From NCBI GenBank assembly GCA_046346965.1, contig JAXMHB010000004.1, forward strand, positions 186,001 to 250,000: a stretch of 64,000 nucleotides of DNA, written 5' to 3'. Below the pieces are notes generated by a model. That model ran no database searches. It saw only the letters and a program-made list of their open reading frames with translations, and was not told where the DNA came from. This stretch comes from JAXMHB01 sp046346965. GTDB lineage: Bacteria > Pseudomonadota > Gammaproteobacteria > Xanthomonadales > SZUA-5. A program made the translations under genes and the position numbers. Position 1 is the stretch's first letter; each line of letters opens with the position of its first letter. Below, piece by piece: positions 44,040 to 52,776 of this stretch.

Positions 44040-44837
44040 TCAGCCGCGCAGCTCGAAGTCGTCGGCGTCCATCCAGGCCGGGAAACGCTCGCGGTGCGCG
44101 GCCAGTGCGCTGGCCGACAGCGTCACCTGCGCCACCTGCGGCTGCGCGCCGAGTTCCAGCATCGACTCGCCCACGTAGTCGATGGCGGCGCTGTCGCCGG
44201 CATAGTGCAGCTGGTTGCCATCGATGCCGACGCGGTTCACGCCGACCACATAACTCAGGTTCTCGATGGCACGAGCGCGCAGCAGGGTGCGCCAGGGATG
44301 TCGGCGCGGACTCGGCCAGTTGGCGACGAACAGCAAGAGATCGTAGTCGAAGCGCCCGCCGTCGCGGTCGTAGCGATTGCGCATCCATACCGGGAAGCGC
44401 AGGTCGTAGCAGACCAGCGGACAAATGCGCCAGCCATTCAGTTCCACGATCAGGCGCTCGCTGCCGCCGGCATAGCGTTCGTGCTCGCCGGCCATGCGGA
44501 ACAGATGACGCTTGTCGTAGTGCGCCAGGCTGCCATCGGGGCGCGCCCAGATCAGTCGGTTGTAGACGCGGCCGTGCTCGCGGACCACCAGACTGCCAGT
44601 AACGACAGCACCCAATGCACGCGCCTGTGTCGCCATCCAGCGCACGCCCTCGCCGTCCATGCCCTCGGCGCTATCGATCGCCTCGTTCGAGAAGCCGCTC
44701 AAGAACGTCTCCGGCAACACGTAGAGATCGGTGCCGGGCGCAGCGCCAAACATCAGCGCGGCATACATCTCGCGGTTACCCGGCGCATCGTGCCAACGGG
44801 TAGCCGCCTGTACCAGGGTGACGGTCAGATCGCGCAT
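44040..44837 (-). CDS. omega-amidase YafV-type, nitrilase superfamily
   Basis: Hydrolyses the amide of alpha-ketoglutaramate or related keto-acid amides. The 265 residues carry the nitrilase Glu-Lys-Cys triad: LPETFLSGF (Glu43), YDKRHLF (Lys near 108) and CPLVCYDLRFPVW (Cys near 141). The DLRFP after the Cys is typical of YafV. ATG 44837 lies inside the 3' end of the aminotransferase gene (13-bp overlap), giving a coupled transaminase/omega-amidase pair; see that entry. Confidence 0.92.
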   Translation of the reverse strand: MRDLTVTLVQAATRWHDAPGNREMYAALMFGAAPGTDLYVLPETFLSGFSNEAIDSAEGMDGEGVRWMATQARALGAVVTGSLVVREHGRVYNRLIWARPDGSLAHYDKRHLFRMAGEHERYAGGSERLIVELNGWRICPLVCYDLRFPVWMRNRYDRDGGRFDYDLLLFVANWPSPRRHPWRTLLRARAIENLSYVVGVNRVGIDGNQLHYAGDSAAIDYVGESMLELGAQPQVAQVTLSASALAAHRERFPAWMDADDFELRG

Positions 44838-45970
44838 AGACGCTCCGCAGCGGCATCCAGGGTGGCTTCGGTCTTGGCGAAGCAGAAGCGGATCAGCCGC
44901 TGCTGCGGTGGCGCCTCGTAAAAGGCCGACACCGGCACGCCGGCGACGCCATGCTGCGCCACCAGCCAACGCGCGAAACTCTGGTCGTCCTCTTCACTGA
45001 TGGCCGAGTAGTCCGCCAGCTGGAAATACGCGCCGGACACCGGCAACAGACGAAAACGCGAGCCCTGCAGCGCACGGGCGAAGTAATCGCGCTTGGCCTG
45101 ATAAAAAGCCGGCAAATCCAGATAATGCTGCGGATCGGCGTCCAGATACTCCGCCAGTGCCCACTGCGCCGCGGTGAAGGTGCAGAAGGTCAGATACTGG
45201 TGCACCTTGCGGAACTCGACCGTCAGCGTCGGCGGCGCGATGCAGTAGCCGACTTTCCAGCCGGTGATGTGATAGGTCTTGCCGAAACTTGAGAGCACGA
45301 AGCTGCGCTCGGCCAGTTCGGCATGCGCGAGCACGCTTTCGTGGCGACGACCATCAAAAATGATGTGCTCGTACACCTCGTCCGAGAGCACCAGGATCTC
45401 GCTGTCCCGCAGCAGTTCGGCCAGCGTGTCAAGATCGCTGCGACTGATGGTCGCGCCAGTCGGATTCTGCGGCGAGTTCATCATGAACAGCCGCGTGCGC
45501 GGCGTGATCGCGTCGCGCACGCGCTGCCAGTCGATCCCGAACTCTGGCGCCAGCAGCGGAATGTGCACGGCGCGCCCACCGGCCAATTCGATGGCGGGTT
45601 CGTAGGAGTCGTAACACGGGTCGAGCACGATCACCTCGTCACCCGGGCGCACCACGGCGTGGATTGCCGCGAACAGCGCCTCGGTGGCGCCGCTGGTCAC
45701 GGTGATTTCCTGATCGGCATCGACCGCGCGTCCGTACAGTGACTGCGTCTTGCGCGCGATGGCCTGCCGCAGGGCGGGAATGCCCATCATCGGCGCGTAC
45801 TGGTTGCGCCCCTCGCGCACGTGGCGCGCCAAGGCCTCGTGCAGCGCCGCCGGACCCTCGAAGTCCGGAAAACCCTGCCCCAGATTGACCGCCCGGTGCT
45901 GCACGGCCAACTGCGACATCACGGTGAAAATGGTGGTGCCCACCTTGGGCAGCTTGGTCAACAGACGCAT
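44825..45970 (-). CDS. PLP-dependent aminotransferase (YbdL/methionine-glutamine transaminase type)
   Basis: Class I fold-type aminotransferase, 381 residues: TIFTVMSQLA, AVNLGQGFPDFEGP, MNSPQNPTGATIS, LSDEVYEHIIFDG and the PLP lysine in SSFGKTYHITGWKVG, followed by GVPVSAFYE near the end. The LGQGFPDF start and the tight link to a YafV omega-amidase gene point to the YbdL group, which uses glutamine to aminate the methionine keto-acid; the omega-amidase then removes the alpha-ketoglutaramate. ATG 45970 starts the conserved N-terminus; a longer open frame upstream is not family-like. Confidence 0.92.
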   Translation of the reverse strand: MRLLTKLPKVGTTIFTVMSQLAVQHRAVNLGQGFPDFEGPAALHEALARHVREGRNQYAPMMGIPALRQAIARKTQSLYGRAVDADQEITVTSGATEALFAAIHAVVRPGDEVIVLDPCYDSYEPAIELAGGRAVHIPLLAPEFGIDWQRVRDAITPRTRLFMMNSPQNPTGATISRSDLDTLAELLRDSEILVLSDEVYEHIIFDGRRHESVLAHAELAERSFVLSSFGKTYHITGWKVGYCIAPPTLTVEFRKVHQYLTFCTFTAAQWALAEYLDADPQHYLDLPAFYQAKRDYFARALQGSRFRLLPVSGAYFQLADYSAISEEDDQSFARWLVAQHGVAGVPVSAFYEAPPQQRLIRFCFAKTEATLDAAAERLCAI

Positions 45971-46119
45971 GCGCGAGCTCACCGTCGTTCCGGGGCCGCG
46001 GATGCTAGCGGAAATCCATGAACTCGCTGCGCCAGCGCGGCCGTCTGGACGGCTGCCGGGTTGACCGCTGCCCGGATCGGCGCCGAGCATGCGTCCGACC
46101 CAGCACGAGATCGACGGCC

Positions 46120-46542
46120 ATGGCCTGGCAACTGCGCAGCTTCCTCGATGCCGACTACGCGCAGCTGCCAGCGCTGTTTGCGCTGCTCGAACCGGCGGTG
46201 CCGGTGGCGGATGTGATTGAGCGCAGCCTGCGCATGCGCACATTGGGCTGGCAGTGCCTGGGCTGTTTCGAGGGCGAGCGCCTGATTGCCATGGCCGGCT
46301 ACATCGAGCGCATTCATCTGTACGCCGGCAGCGTGCTCTACGTCGAAAACGTGGCGGTGTTGCCGGACCGGCGCGGTGAGGGGCTGGGACAGGTCCTGAT
46401 GGACACCTTGGCCGAGCTGGCACGCGCGCGCGGCTGCAGCAGCCTGACGCTGGATGCCTACGCCAGCAACGGACCGGCGCGCGCCTTTTACGAGCGCCTG
46501 GGCTACGAGCCACGCGGCATCCATTACGTCTACGATCTCTGA
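46120..46542 (+). CDS. GNAT family N-acetyltransferase
   Basis: 140 residues with a GNAT core: VLYVENVAVLPDRRGEGLGQVLMDTL carries the acetyl-CoA-binding R/QxxGxG/A motif (motif A), and AYASNGPARAFYERLGYEPRG is the motif B end with ARAFYERLGY. Substrate unknown. ATG 46120 starts the compact domain; earlier in-frame ATGs overlap the divergent gene region and add a basic extension. Divergent from the aminotransferase (149 bp). Confidence 0.85.
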   Translation: MAWQLRSFLDADYAQLPALFALLEPAVPVADVIERSLRMRTLGWQCLGCFEGERLIAMAGYIERIHLYAGSVLYVENVAVLPDRRGEGLGQVLMDTLAELARARGCSSLTLDAYASNGPARAFYERLGYEPRGIHYVYDL

Positions 46543-46576
46543 CTCGCCGCCGCCGAGCCGCGCGGGCACGGCCGAC

Positions 46577-46606
46577 CTGCCATCTGCTAATGTCTGCAAA
46601 TGGCAG
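46577..46606. promoter_or_regulatory. inverted repeat around a putative -10, upstream of the GGDEF-EAL gene
   Basis: CTGCCAT (46577-46583) and ATGGCAG (46600-46606) form perfect 7-bp arms separated by 16 bp that contain TGCTAATGT, a possible extended -10 element. Operator-like, about 30 bp before a short leader ORF. No protein is assigned. Confidence 0.35.
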
Positions 46607-46632
46607 GCGCACCCTGGGGGGAGTGAGTAACC

Positions 46633-46689
46633 ATGCCCGATCGATCCATGCAGGTCGCATCGATCTGCCACGCGCGGCTATCGGACTGA
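46633..46689 (+). CDS. short leader ORF (18 codons) upstream of the PAS-GGDEF-EAL gene
   Basis: Starts ATG 46633 with GGGGGGAG at 46616-46623, a good ribosome site, and ends TGA 46687-46689. It is in the same frame as the large downstream gene, whose ATG (46702) lies 12 nt after the stop and has only a weak site of its own. Either a leader peptide with reinitiation, or an artefact; coding status unproven. Confidence 0.35.
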   Translation: MPDRSMQVASICHARLSD

Positions 46690-46701
46690 GCGCCTGCCCG
46701 C

Positions 46702-49266
46702 ATGGCCCATCCTGGCGCCGTCGACCGCATCGCTGCTGACCTGCTGGCCTGGCTGGGCGCGCTGCGCGATCAGGCGGCACGGGGGCCGCTGCGCACCGAG
46801 GACCTGGATGACATTGCTGCCCGCGTCGGCGTGCTGATCGAGCTCAGTGCCGCCGCGGTATCGCGCTACCGCGGCGTCTTCGACGGCGCCCCCGATGCCA
46901 TTACGCTGATTGACCGCGAGGGCCGAATCGTCGATGCCAACGATGCCGCCACCCGGCTGTTTGGCTGGACCCGCGAGCAGCTCCGCCAAATGCGCGTCCA
47001 CGACCTCAATCCCACGCTGCCGGCCGACCACCTCGAGCGCATCGACCCGGATCTGGAGATCGGTCGCACCTATTCGATCGAAACCACCAACCGCAGCCGC
47101 GATGGGGTGGTGTTCCCGGTCGAGGTGCATTCGCGTGCTTATGTCGAGGGCGGTCGCAAGATCATCGTCGCGATTGCCCGCGACATCAGCGAGCGCACCC
47201 TGGCCGAGCGCGAACTGCGCGCCCGCGACGAGCGCTACGCCGCGCTGCTGGAGGCGGTGGACAAGGGCGTGCTCGTACACGCCGCCGACGGCCGCGTGAT
47301 CTCGCTCAACGCCGCGGCGCGGCGCATCCTCGGGGTTGCCGATCACGACCCCGATCCGCTGGCACGCGCCCGCTGGGATCTTTACGACGCCGACGGCCAG
47401 GCGATCGAATGGCGCGAAAACCCGGTGCTGCGCGCCGCGCGCAGCATGGCGCGGGTGGATTCCACCGTGCTGGGACTGGTCGAGCGCGGCAGCGGCATCG
47501 GGCGCTGGGTCTCGATCAGCGTGGTGCCGCAGTTCCGCGATGGCGAGCCGCGACCGTTCCAGCTGATCTCGCTGTTCAGCGACGTCACCGAGCTCAAACG
47601 CGCCAGCGAGCTGTTCGACGAGGTGCAGCAACTGGCCCGGATCGGCGGCTGGACCTTCGACATCCGCCAGCGCAAGCTGTATTGGACCGATGCGCTGTAT
47701 CGCCTGCTGGGGCGCGATCCGATGCATCCGGTGGGGACCGAGGGGCTGGGGCCGATGCTGCATCCCAACGACCGCGCACGCATGGACGCGGCGATGCGAC
47801 GCAGCGTGCGCGACGGCACGCCGCTGGATCTGGAAGTGCGGGTGCAGCATCCCACGCAGCGCACGCTGTGGGTGCGCGTGCTCGGCCACGCGCAAACACG
47901 CAAGGGCGTGCCCTACCAGGTGACCGGCACCATCCAGGAGATCACCGCCTGCAAGCTGGAAGAGGACCGACTGCGGCGGCAAGCGCAGACCGATCCGCTG
48001 ACCGGGCTGCTCAATCGCGACACCATCCTGGCCAATCTGGGCGCTGCGCTGGCCAGCACCGAGGGCCATCCCGGCCCGGCGCTGCTGTATGTGGACCTCG
48101 ATCGCTTCAAGGTGGTCAACGATCTGATCGGCCATACCGCGGGTGATCGCCTGCTGGTCAGCGCGGCGCGGCGACTGGCGGCAGCGGTGCCGCATGGCGT
48201 GCAGCTGGCGCGCTTCGGCGGCGATGAGTTTCTGGTGCTGGTGCCGGACGCGCCCAGCGACGAGATGGTCTGGCAGCTGGCCGAACATATCCGCAGCGCC
48301 TTCGTCGATGCCTTCCGCCACGCCGGCGAGGAATTCATCATCACGCCCTCGATCGGCATCGCGCGCTATCCCAACGACGGCCTCAACGCCCAGCAGCTGC
48401 TGAACCACGCCGATGTGGCGATGTACGAGGCCAAGCGGCGCGGTCGCAACAACTGGCAGATGTTCTCGCCTGCGCTGGCGCTGCAGCTGAAGGAGCGCCT
48501 GTTGATCGAAACCCAGCTGCGCCGGGCGATCGAGAACGAGGAGCTGCACCTGTGCTACCAGCCAAAGATGGATTTGCACACGGGACAAGTGGTCGGCGCC
48601 GAGGCGCTGCTGCGCTGGCGCAGCCGCATGCTCGGCGATCTGGCGCCGGATGTGTTCATACCGATCGCCGAAACCTCGGGTGACATCGTCCGCATCGGCG
48701 CCTGGGTGCTCGATCAAGCCTGCCGGCAGCTGCGCGATTGGCGCGCCAGCGGCCTGGCACTGGGTCATGTGGCGGTGAACGTGTCGTTTCGCCAGTTTCT
48801 GGGCGAGAACTTCGAACGCAGCGTGCGCGAAACCCTGCGCGTAACCGGCCTGCCCGCCAGTGCGCTGGAGCTGGAAATGACCGAGCGCGCGCTGATCGAG
48901 GATGCGCCCGCCACCGAACACACGCTGAGCAGTCTGCGCGCCCTCGGCGTCGCCATCAGCATCGACGATTTCGGCGAAGGCTACAGCGCGCTCGGCTATC
49001 TGCGCCGGCTGCCGATCGCCGGCATCAAGATCAGTCACCACTTCATGCAGGGCATCCCGAGCAATCGCACCGATGCGCGCCTGTGCGAGGCGATCCTGCA
49101 GATGGCGCAGGCGCTCAGTCTGAGCGTGGTGGCGGAAGGCATCGAGAGCGCCGAGCAGCGCGACTTCCTGCTGGCTCTGGGCGCCCGCTACGCGCAGGGC
49201 TACTACTTCTCGCGGCCGCTGCCGCCGGCGGAATTCGAGCGCTACGCCCGCGAGCGCCAGGCCTGA
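46702..49266 (+). CDS. PAS-GGDEF-EAL cyclic-di-GMP signalling protein
   Basis: An 854-residue cytoplasmic protein with an N-terminal helical region, three PAS-type domains (about 50-170, 175-290, 300-420), GGDEF (about 430-590) and EAL (about 600-850). The GGDEF domain is intact (LYVDLDRF, ARFGGDEFLVL) but lacks an obvious RxxD inhibitory site. The EAL domain has EALLRW, LEMTER, IDDFGEGYSALGYLRR and AEGIES, but the usual KID is KIS (IKISHHFM), which may weaken phosphodiesterase activity. It probably senses a small ligand or redox state through PAS. An upstream leader ORF and inverted repeat are described separately. Confidence 0.93.
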   Translation: MAHPGAVDRIAADLLAWLGALRDQAARGPLRTEDLDDIAARVGVLIELSAAAVSRYRGVFDGAPDAITLIDREGRIVDANDAATRLFGWTREQLRQMRVHDLNPTLPADHLERIDPDLEIGRTYSIETTNRSRDGVVFPVEVHSRAYVEGGRKIIVAIARDISERTLAERELRARDERYAALLEAVDKGVLVHAADGRVISLNAAARRILGVADHDPDPLARARWDLYDADGQAIEWRENPVLRAARSMARVDSTVLGLVERGSGIGRWVSISVVPQFRDGEPRPFQLISLFSDVTELKRASELFDEVQQLARIGGWTFDIRQRKLYWTDALYRLLGRDPMHPVGTEGLGPMLHPNDRARMDAAMRRSVRDGTPLDLEVRVQHPTQRTLWVRVLGHAQTRKGVPYQVTGTIQEITACKLEEDRLRRQAQTDPLTGLLNRDTILANLGAALASTEGHPGPALLYVDLDRFKVVNDLIGHTAGDRLLVSAARRLAAAVPHGVQLARFGGDEFLVLVPDAPSDEMVWQLAEHIRSAFVDAFRHAGEEFIITPSIGIARYPNDGLNAQQLLNHADVAMYEAKRRGRNNWQMFSPALALQLKERLLIETQLRRAIENEELHLCYQPKMDLHTGQVVGAEALLRWRSRMLGDLAPDVFIPIAETSGDIVRIGAWVLDQACRQLRDWRASGLALGHVAVNVSFRQFLGENFERSVRETLRVTGLPASALELEMTERALIEDAPATEHTLSSLRALGVAISIDDFGEGYSALGYLRRLPIAGIKISHHFMQGIPSNRTDARLCEAILQMAQALSLSVVAEGIESAEQRDFLLALGARYAQGYYFSRPLPPAEFERYARERQA

Positions 49267-49335
49267 TCCCGCTGCCGCGGGCGGTTCAGCCCGCTGCCGC
49301 TATACTGCGCGACTTTCCCTGGTACCGGAGGCCTC

Positions 49336-50151
49336 GTGCCGGCTCACAGCCTGCCCGATCGAACGCGCGGATTTCTGATTCCCATCGGCGGCGCCGAGGA
49401 CAAGATCGGCGACGCCAAGATCCTCAAGCGCTTCGTCCGCCTGTGCGGCCGCAAGCCGTCCATTGCGATCATCCCCACTGCCTCCCGCCGCGACGACGCC
49501 GGCGTGAATTACCGCGAGCTGTTCAGCGGCTTCGACGCCGGACAGACCGAGATCCTGCGCTTCGCGCGCCGCGAGGACTGCGAGGATGACGCCGCGCTCG
49601 ACGTGCTCTCGCACTGCGATGGCGTGTTCATCACCGGCGGCAACCAGTTGCGCTTGTCGACCACCATCGGCGGCACGCCGGTGGCCAAACTGTTGCGTCG
49701 TCGGCACGCTGACGGCATGCCGATCGCCGGCACCTCCGCCGGCGCCGCCATCATGCCGGCGCACATGATCTCGGGTGGCGAGGAAGGCGCGACGCCGCGC
49801 GCCGGCATGGTCAGCCTCGCGCCGGGCCTGGGTCTGTCGAACAAGATCATGATCGACCAGCATTTTCGCCAGCGCGACCGTATCGGTCGCCTGCTGACGG
49901 CGCTGGCGCTGAACCCTTTCGCCCTGGCCCTCGGTATCGACGAGGACACCGCCGCCTTCATCGGCCCGGACAATGTGATCGAGGTGGTCGGCAGCAGCAC
50001 CGTGCTGGTACTCGATCCCTCGGAAGTGCGCCACTCGACCATGGCCGAGGCCAGCCTGGGCGAACCGGTCAGCATCACCAACGTGCGCCTGCATATCCTG
50101 ACGCCGGGCATGCGCTACGACATCGACGCCCGCAAACCGATTCTCGAATGA
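49336..50151 (+). CDS. cphB: cyanophycinase
   Basis: Serine exopeptidase that cuts cyanophycin (Asp-Arg polymer) to beta-Asp-Arg dipeptides. The 271 residues start GFLIPIGGAEDKIGD, with AIIPTASR, VFITGGNQLRL and the nucleophile elbow GTSAGAAIMPAHMI (Ser near 134), followed by MIDQHFRQRDRIGRLL and LGIDEDTAAF. GTG 49336 has GGAGG at 49327-49331. No cyanophycin synthetase lies in the window. ATGA overlap with a GNAT gene. Confidence 0.93.
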   Translation: MPAHSLPDRTRGFLIPIGGAEDKIGDAKILKRFVRLCGRKPSIAIIPTASRRDDAGVNYRELFSGFDAGQTEILRFARREDCEDDAALDVLSHCDGVFITGGNQLRLSTTIGGTPVAKLLRRRHADGMPIAGTSAGAAIMPAHMISGGEEGATPRAGMVSLAPGLGLSNKIMIDQHFRQRDRIGRLLTALALNPFALALGIDEDTAAFIGPDNVIEVVGSSTVLVLDPSEVRHSTMAEASLGEPVSITNVRLHILTPGMRYDIDARKPILE

Positions 50152-50648
50152 GCTACGACATCCGCCCGATCACACCCGCCGACAATGCGGCGGTGGCCCA
50201 GGTCATCCGCAGCGTCATGCCCGAATTCGGCGCCGACGGCCCTGGCTTTGCCATTCACGACGCCGAGGTCGATCACATGGCGGAGGCCTATGCAGCGCCG
50301 CGCTCGGCCTATTTCGTCGTCGTGCAGGACGGTCAGGTGTGCGGTGGCGCCGGCATCGCACCGCTCGTCGGTCACGAGGCCGACACCTGCGAGCTGCGCA
50401 AGATGTATTTCCTGCCGGCGCTGCGCGGACAGGGTGCCGGTTGGGCGCTGATGCAGCGTTGTCTGGCCTACGCGCGCTCGGCCGGCTTCCGCCAGTGTTA
50501 CCTGGAAACCCTCACCGGCATGGATCGCGCCGCGCGTTTGTATGAGCAAGCCGGCTTCCAGCGACTGCCCGCGGCCTGGGGCGCGACCGGGCACTTTGGC
50601 TGCAATCGCTTTTATGCCTTGTCGTTGGAGACGCCGACGTCCAGCTGA
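50148..50648 (+). CDS. GNAT family N-acetyltransferase, coupled to cyanophycinase
   Basis: 166 residues: MSYDIRPITPADNAAVAQVI start, CELRKMYFLPALRGQGAGWALMQRCL with the acetyl-CoA motif (RGQGAG) and GMDRAARLYEQAGFQRL at the end. Substrate unknown; translationally coupled to cphB by ATGA overlap, so it may act on cyanophycin degradation products (inference). Convergent with the histidine kinase gene, 12 bp apart. Confidence 0.9.
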   Translation: MSYDIRPITPADNAAVAQVIRSVMPEFGADGPGFAIHDAEVDHMAEAYAAPRSAYFVVVQDGQVCGGAGIAPLVGHEADTCELRKMYFLPALRGQGAGWALMQRCLAYARSAGFRQCYLETLTGMDRAARLYEQAGFQRLPAAWGATGHFGCNRFYALSLETPTSS

Positions 50649-50660
50649 CGCCAGGTCGCA

Positions 50661-52049
50661 TCAACTGACTGCTGCCGGCAAGCGCACGCTGACGCGCAGG
50701 CCTTTGCCCTGCGGGCCGCTGCCGAGTTGAATGCTGCCCTGCAGCAGTTCCAGCACCCGGCTGACGATCGACAGCCCCAGCCCGCTGCCGGGCACGCCGC
50801 TGTCGGCCTCGCGATGAAAGCGCGCAAACACGCGTTCGCGCTGCTCGACCGGAATACCGGGGCCGGCGTCCTCGACGATCAGCGCCACGGCCTCGCCATC
50901 GCGCATCAGCGTGACCAGAACTTCTGACTGCGAGCCGCCGTGGCGGATGGCGTTCTCGATCAGATTGCGCGCCAGCACCGCCAGCAGCGTCGGGTCCCCC
51001 AACACTGGCGCGCTCTCGCCTGGTTCCAGCACCAATTCGACATCGCGCGCGATTGCCTCGGGCGTCAGATCGGCGATCACGCCGCGCAGCACCGATGCCA
51101 AATCCACCGCGCGCAGCTCCGGACGCAGGCCGGCGCGCTCCAGCCGGGCCAGATCCAGCAATTGGGCGACCAGCCGCTCGCAGCGGCGAATGCCGCGCAT
51201 CAATCCGTCCAGCGAGGTTTGGCGCTGTTCTTGATCGACGCTGGCCGCCAGATTCTCCGCATGCAGCTTGAGCGCGGAGATCGGCGTGCGCAGCTCGTGG
51301 GCGGCGTCCGCGGTGAAGCGCTGCTCGCGCTCGAGCGCCGATTCGACGCGCGCGAACAATCGATTGAGCGCCTGCACCAGCCCCTGCAGCTCGCGCGGCG
51401 CCTGGCGCGCATCCAGCCGGTCCAGCCGATCCACCGGCCGGCGCTCGACCTCCTGCGCCACCCGCGTGATCGCGCGCGAGCCCCAGCCGACGATCGCGAT
51501 CACCAGCAACGCCAGCACCGGCAGTGCGATCAGCGCCGGCAGCGCCGTGCCGACGGCAATCTCACGTGCCAGTTCATCGCGGATGTCCTCACGCTCCGCG
51601 ACCAGATACCACTGCTCGCTGCTGGTCAACAGCGCAAAGGTGCGCCAATTGGCGCCATCGATCTCGGTGCGCCCAAAACCACGCCGCAGTTCGGCCATCG
51701 GCTGCTCCGGCGCATTGTCGGAGCGCAGCAGCAGTACGCGATTGGCATCGACCACCTGAAAGGCCAGCTTGGTCTCGTAGGCGTGGCCATCGGCGGTTGC
51801 CAGCTCATCGCCCTTGCCCTCCATCTCGCGGTCGAGCGCACGCACCAGCAAGGGATCGACGCCCTGGCGATCAGCCAGCGAGCGCGCCGCCAAGGCGCGC
51901 AGCACGCGCGCCGACTGCGACAGTTTGGCGTCGAACAGCTCGTTGGCCTCGGTCAGGCTGTCGCGATAGCTGAACCAGGTGCTGAGCGCGGTGGCGCTGC
52001 CGATGGTCAGCAACAAGGACACCAGCAGCAGGCGCCGCAGCGATGTCAT
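50661..52049 (-). CDS. sensor histidine kinase (QseC/TctE type)
   Basis: Inner-membrane two-component sensor, 462 residues. A transmembrane helix at 4-25, a periplasmic sensor region to about 165, a second helix (LPALIALPVLALLVIAIVGW, 167-186), a HAMP region, the dimerisation His in TADAAHELRTPISALKLHAE (near 250), then the ATPase boxes ARNLIENAIRHGGS (N), VEDAGPGIP (G1) and GSGLGLSIVSRVLELL (G2). All catalytic boxes are intact. Start ATG 52049 overlaps the response-regulator stop by 4 bp. Confidence 0.95.
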   Translation of the reverse strand: MTSLRRLLLVSLLLTIGSATALSTWFSYRDSLTEANELFDAKLSQSARVLRALAARSLADRQGVDPLLVRALDREMEGKGDELATADGHAYETKLAFQVVDANRVLLLRSDNAPEQPMAELRRGFGRTEIDGANWRTFALLTSSEQWYLVAEREDIRDELAREIAVGTALPALIALPVLALLVIAIVGWGSRAITRVAQEVERRPVDRLDRLDARQAPRELQGLVQALNRLFARVESALEREQRFTADAAHELRTPISALKLHAENLAASVDQEQRQTSLDGLMRGIRRCERLVAQLLDLARLERAGLRPELRAVDLASVLRGVIADLTPEAIARDVELVLEPGESAPVLGDPTLLAVLARNLIENAIRHGGSQSEVLVTLMRDGEAVALIVEDAGPGIPVEQRERVFARFHREADSGVPGSGLGLSIVSRVLELLQGSIQLGSGPQGKGLRVSVRLPAAVS

Positions 52050-52711
52050 GGCTTGACTGGCTCGACCAGATAGCCGACGCCGCGCACGGTGCGGATCAGC
52101 TCGGGATACAGTTTCTTGCGCAGATGGTGCACATGCACCTCCAGCGCATTGCTCTCCGGATCCTCGTCCCAGCCATAGACGCGCTGCACCACGGCCTCGC
52201 GCGTGAGCACGCGGCCGGTGTTCTCGATCAGACAGCGCAGCAGCGCAAACTCGCGCCGCGGCAACTCGATCACCTTGCCCTTGTACACGCACAGATGCGC
52301 GGCCGGATCGAGCTTCAGATCACCATGAACCAGCACATTGCTGGCCTGCCCCTGGGCGCGCCGGTGCAAGGCCCGCAGGCGCGCCATCAGTTCGTTGAGG
52401 TCAAAGGGCTTGATCAGATAATCGTCAGCGCCGAGATCGAGGCCACGCACCTTGTCGGCCACCTGGTCGCGCGCAGTCAGGATCAGCACCGGCACGCGAT
52501 TGCCGGCCGAGCGCACCGCGCTCAGCACGGCATAGCCATCCTGGCGCGGCAAGCCCAGATCCAGCAGCACCACATCGAAATCCTCGGCGCGCAGCGCGGC
52601 AATGGCCGAGGTGCCGTCCTGCAGCCAGTCCACCACACAGGACTGCCGGCGCAGTGCCGTGACCAGTCCCTCGCCCAGCAATTGATCGTCTTCGACCACC
52701 AGTATGCGCAC
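52046..52711 (-). CDS. two-component response regulator, OmpR/PhoB (QseB-like)
   Basis: DNA-binding regulator of 221 residues. The receiver has EDD (9-11), the phospho-acceptor Asp in VVLLDLGLP (near 51), T in LTARD and K in IKPFD. The winged-helix C-terminal domain has ELPRREFALLRCLIENTGRVLTREAVVQRVYGWDED and NALEVHVHHLRKKL. GTG 52711 has GGGGG about 7 nt upstream, and TGCTAATGT (minus strand, 52742-52750) may be an extended -10. Partner of the adjacent kinase. QseB/TctD similarity is clear; signal unknown. Confidence 0.95.
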   Translation of the reverse strand: MRILVVEDDQLLGEGLVTALRRQSCVVDWLQDGTSAIAALRAEDFDVVLLDLGLPRQDGYAVLSAVRSAGNRVPVLILTARDQVADKVRGLDLGADDYLIKPFDLNELMARLRALHRRAQGQASNVLVHGDLKLDPAAHLCVYKGKVIELPRREFALLRCLIENTGRVLTREAVVQRVYGWDEDPESNALEVHVHHLRKKLYPELIRTVRGVGYLVEPVKP

Positions 52712-52776
52712 GGATCGCCCCCTGCCCTCAGCGCTGCCGGTACATTAGCAGCGGACGCGCGCCGGCGCCTGACGGC

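Noticed and set aside
45971..46780. N-terminal extension of the aminotransferase frame, across the divergent GNAT gene
   Set aside because: The extension is basic, Arg/Pro-rich and unlike any aminotransferase; the conserved N-terminus starts at 45970.
46678..49041. 787-codon open frame antisense to the PAS-GGDEF-EAL gene
   Set aside because: No recognisable domain; the sense strand carries ordered PAS, GGDEF and EAL motifs.
49301..49306. TATACT as the -10 of a cphB promoter
   Set aside because: No acceptable -35 at 16-18 bp; left unassigned.
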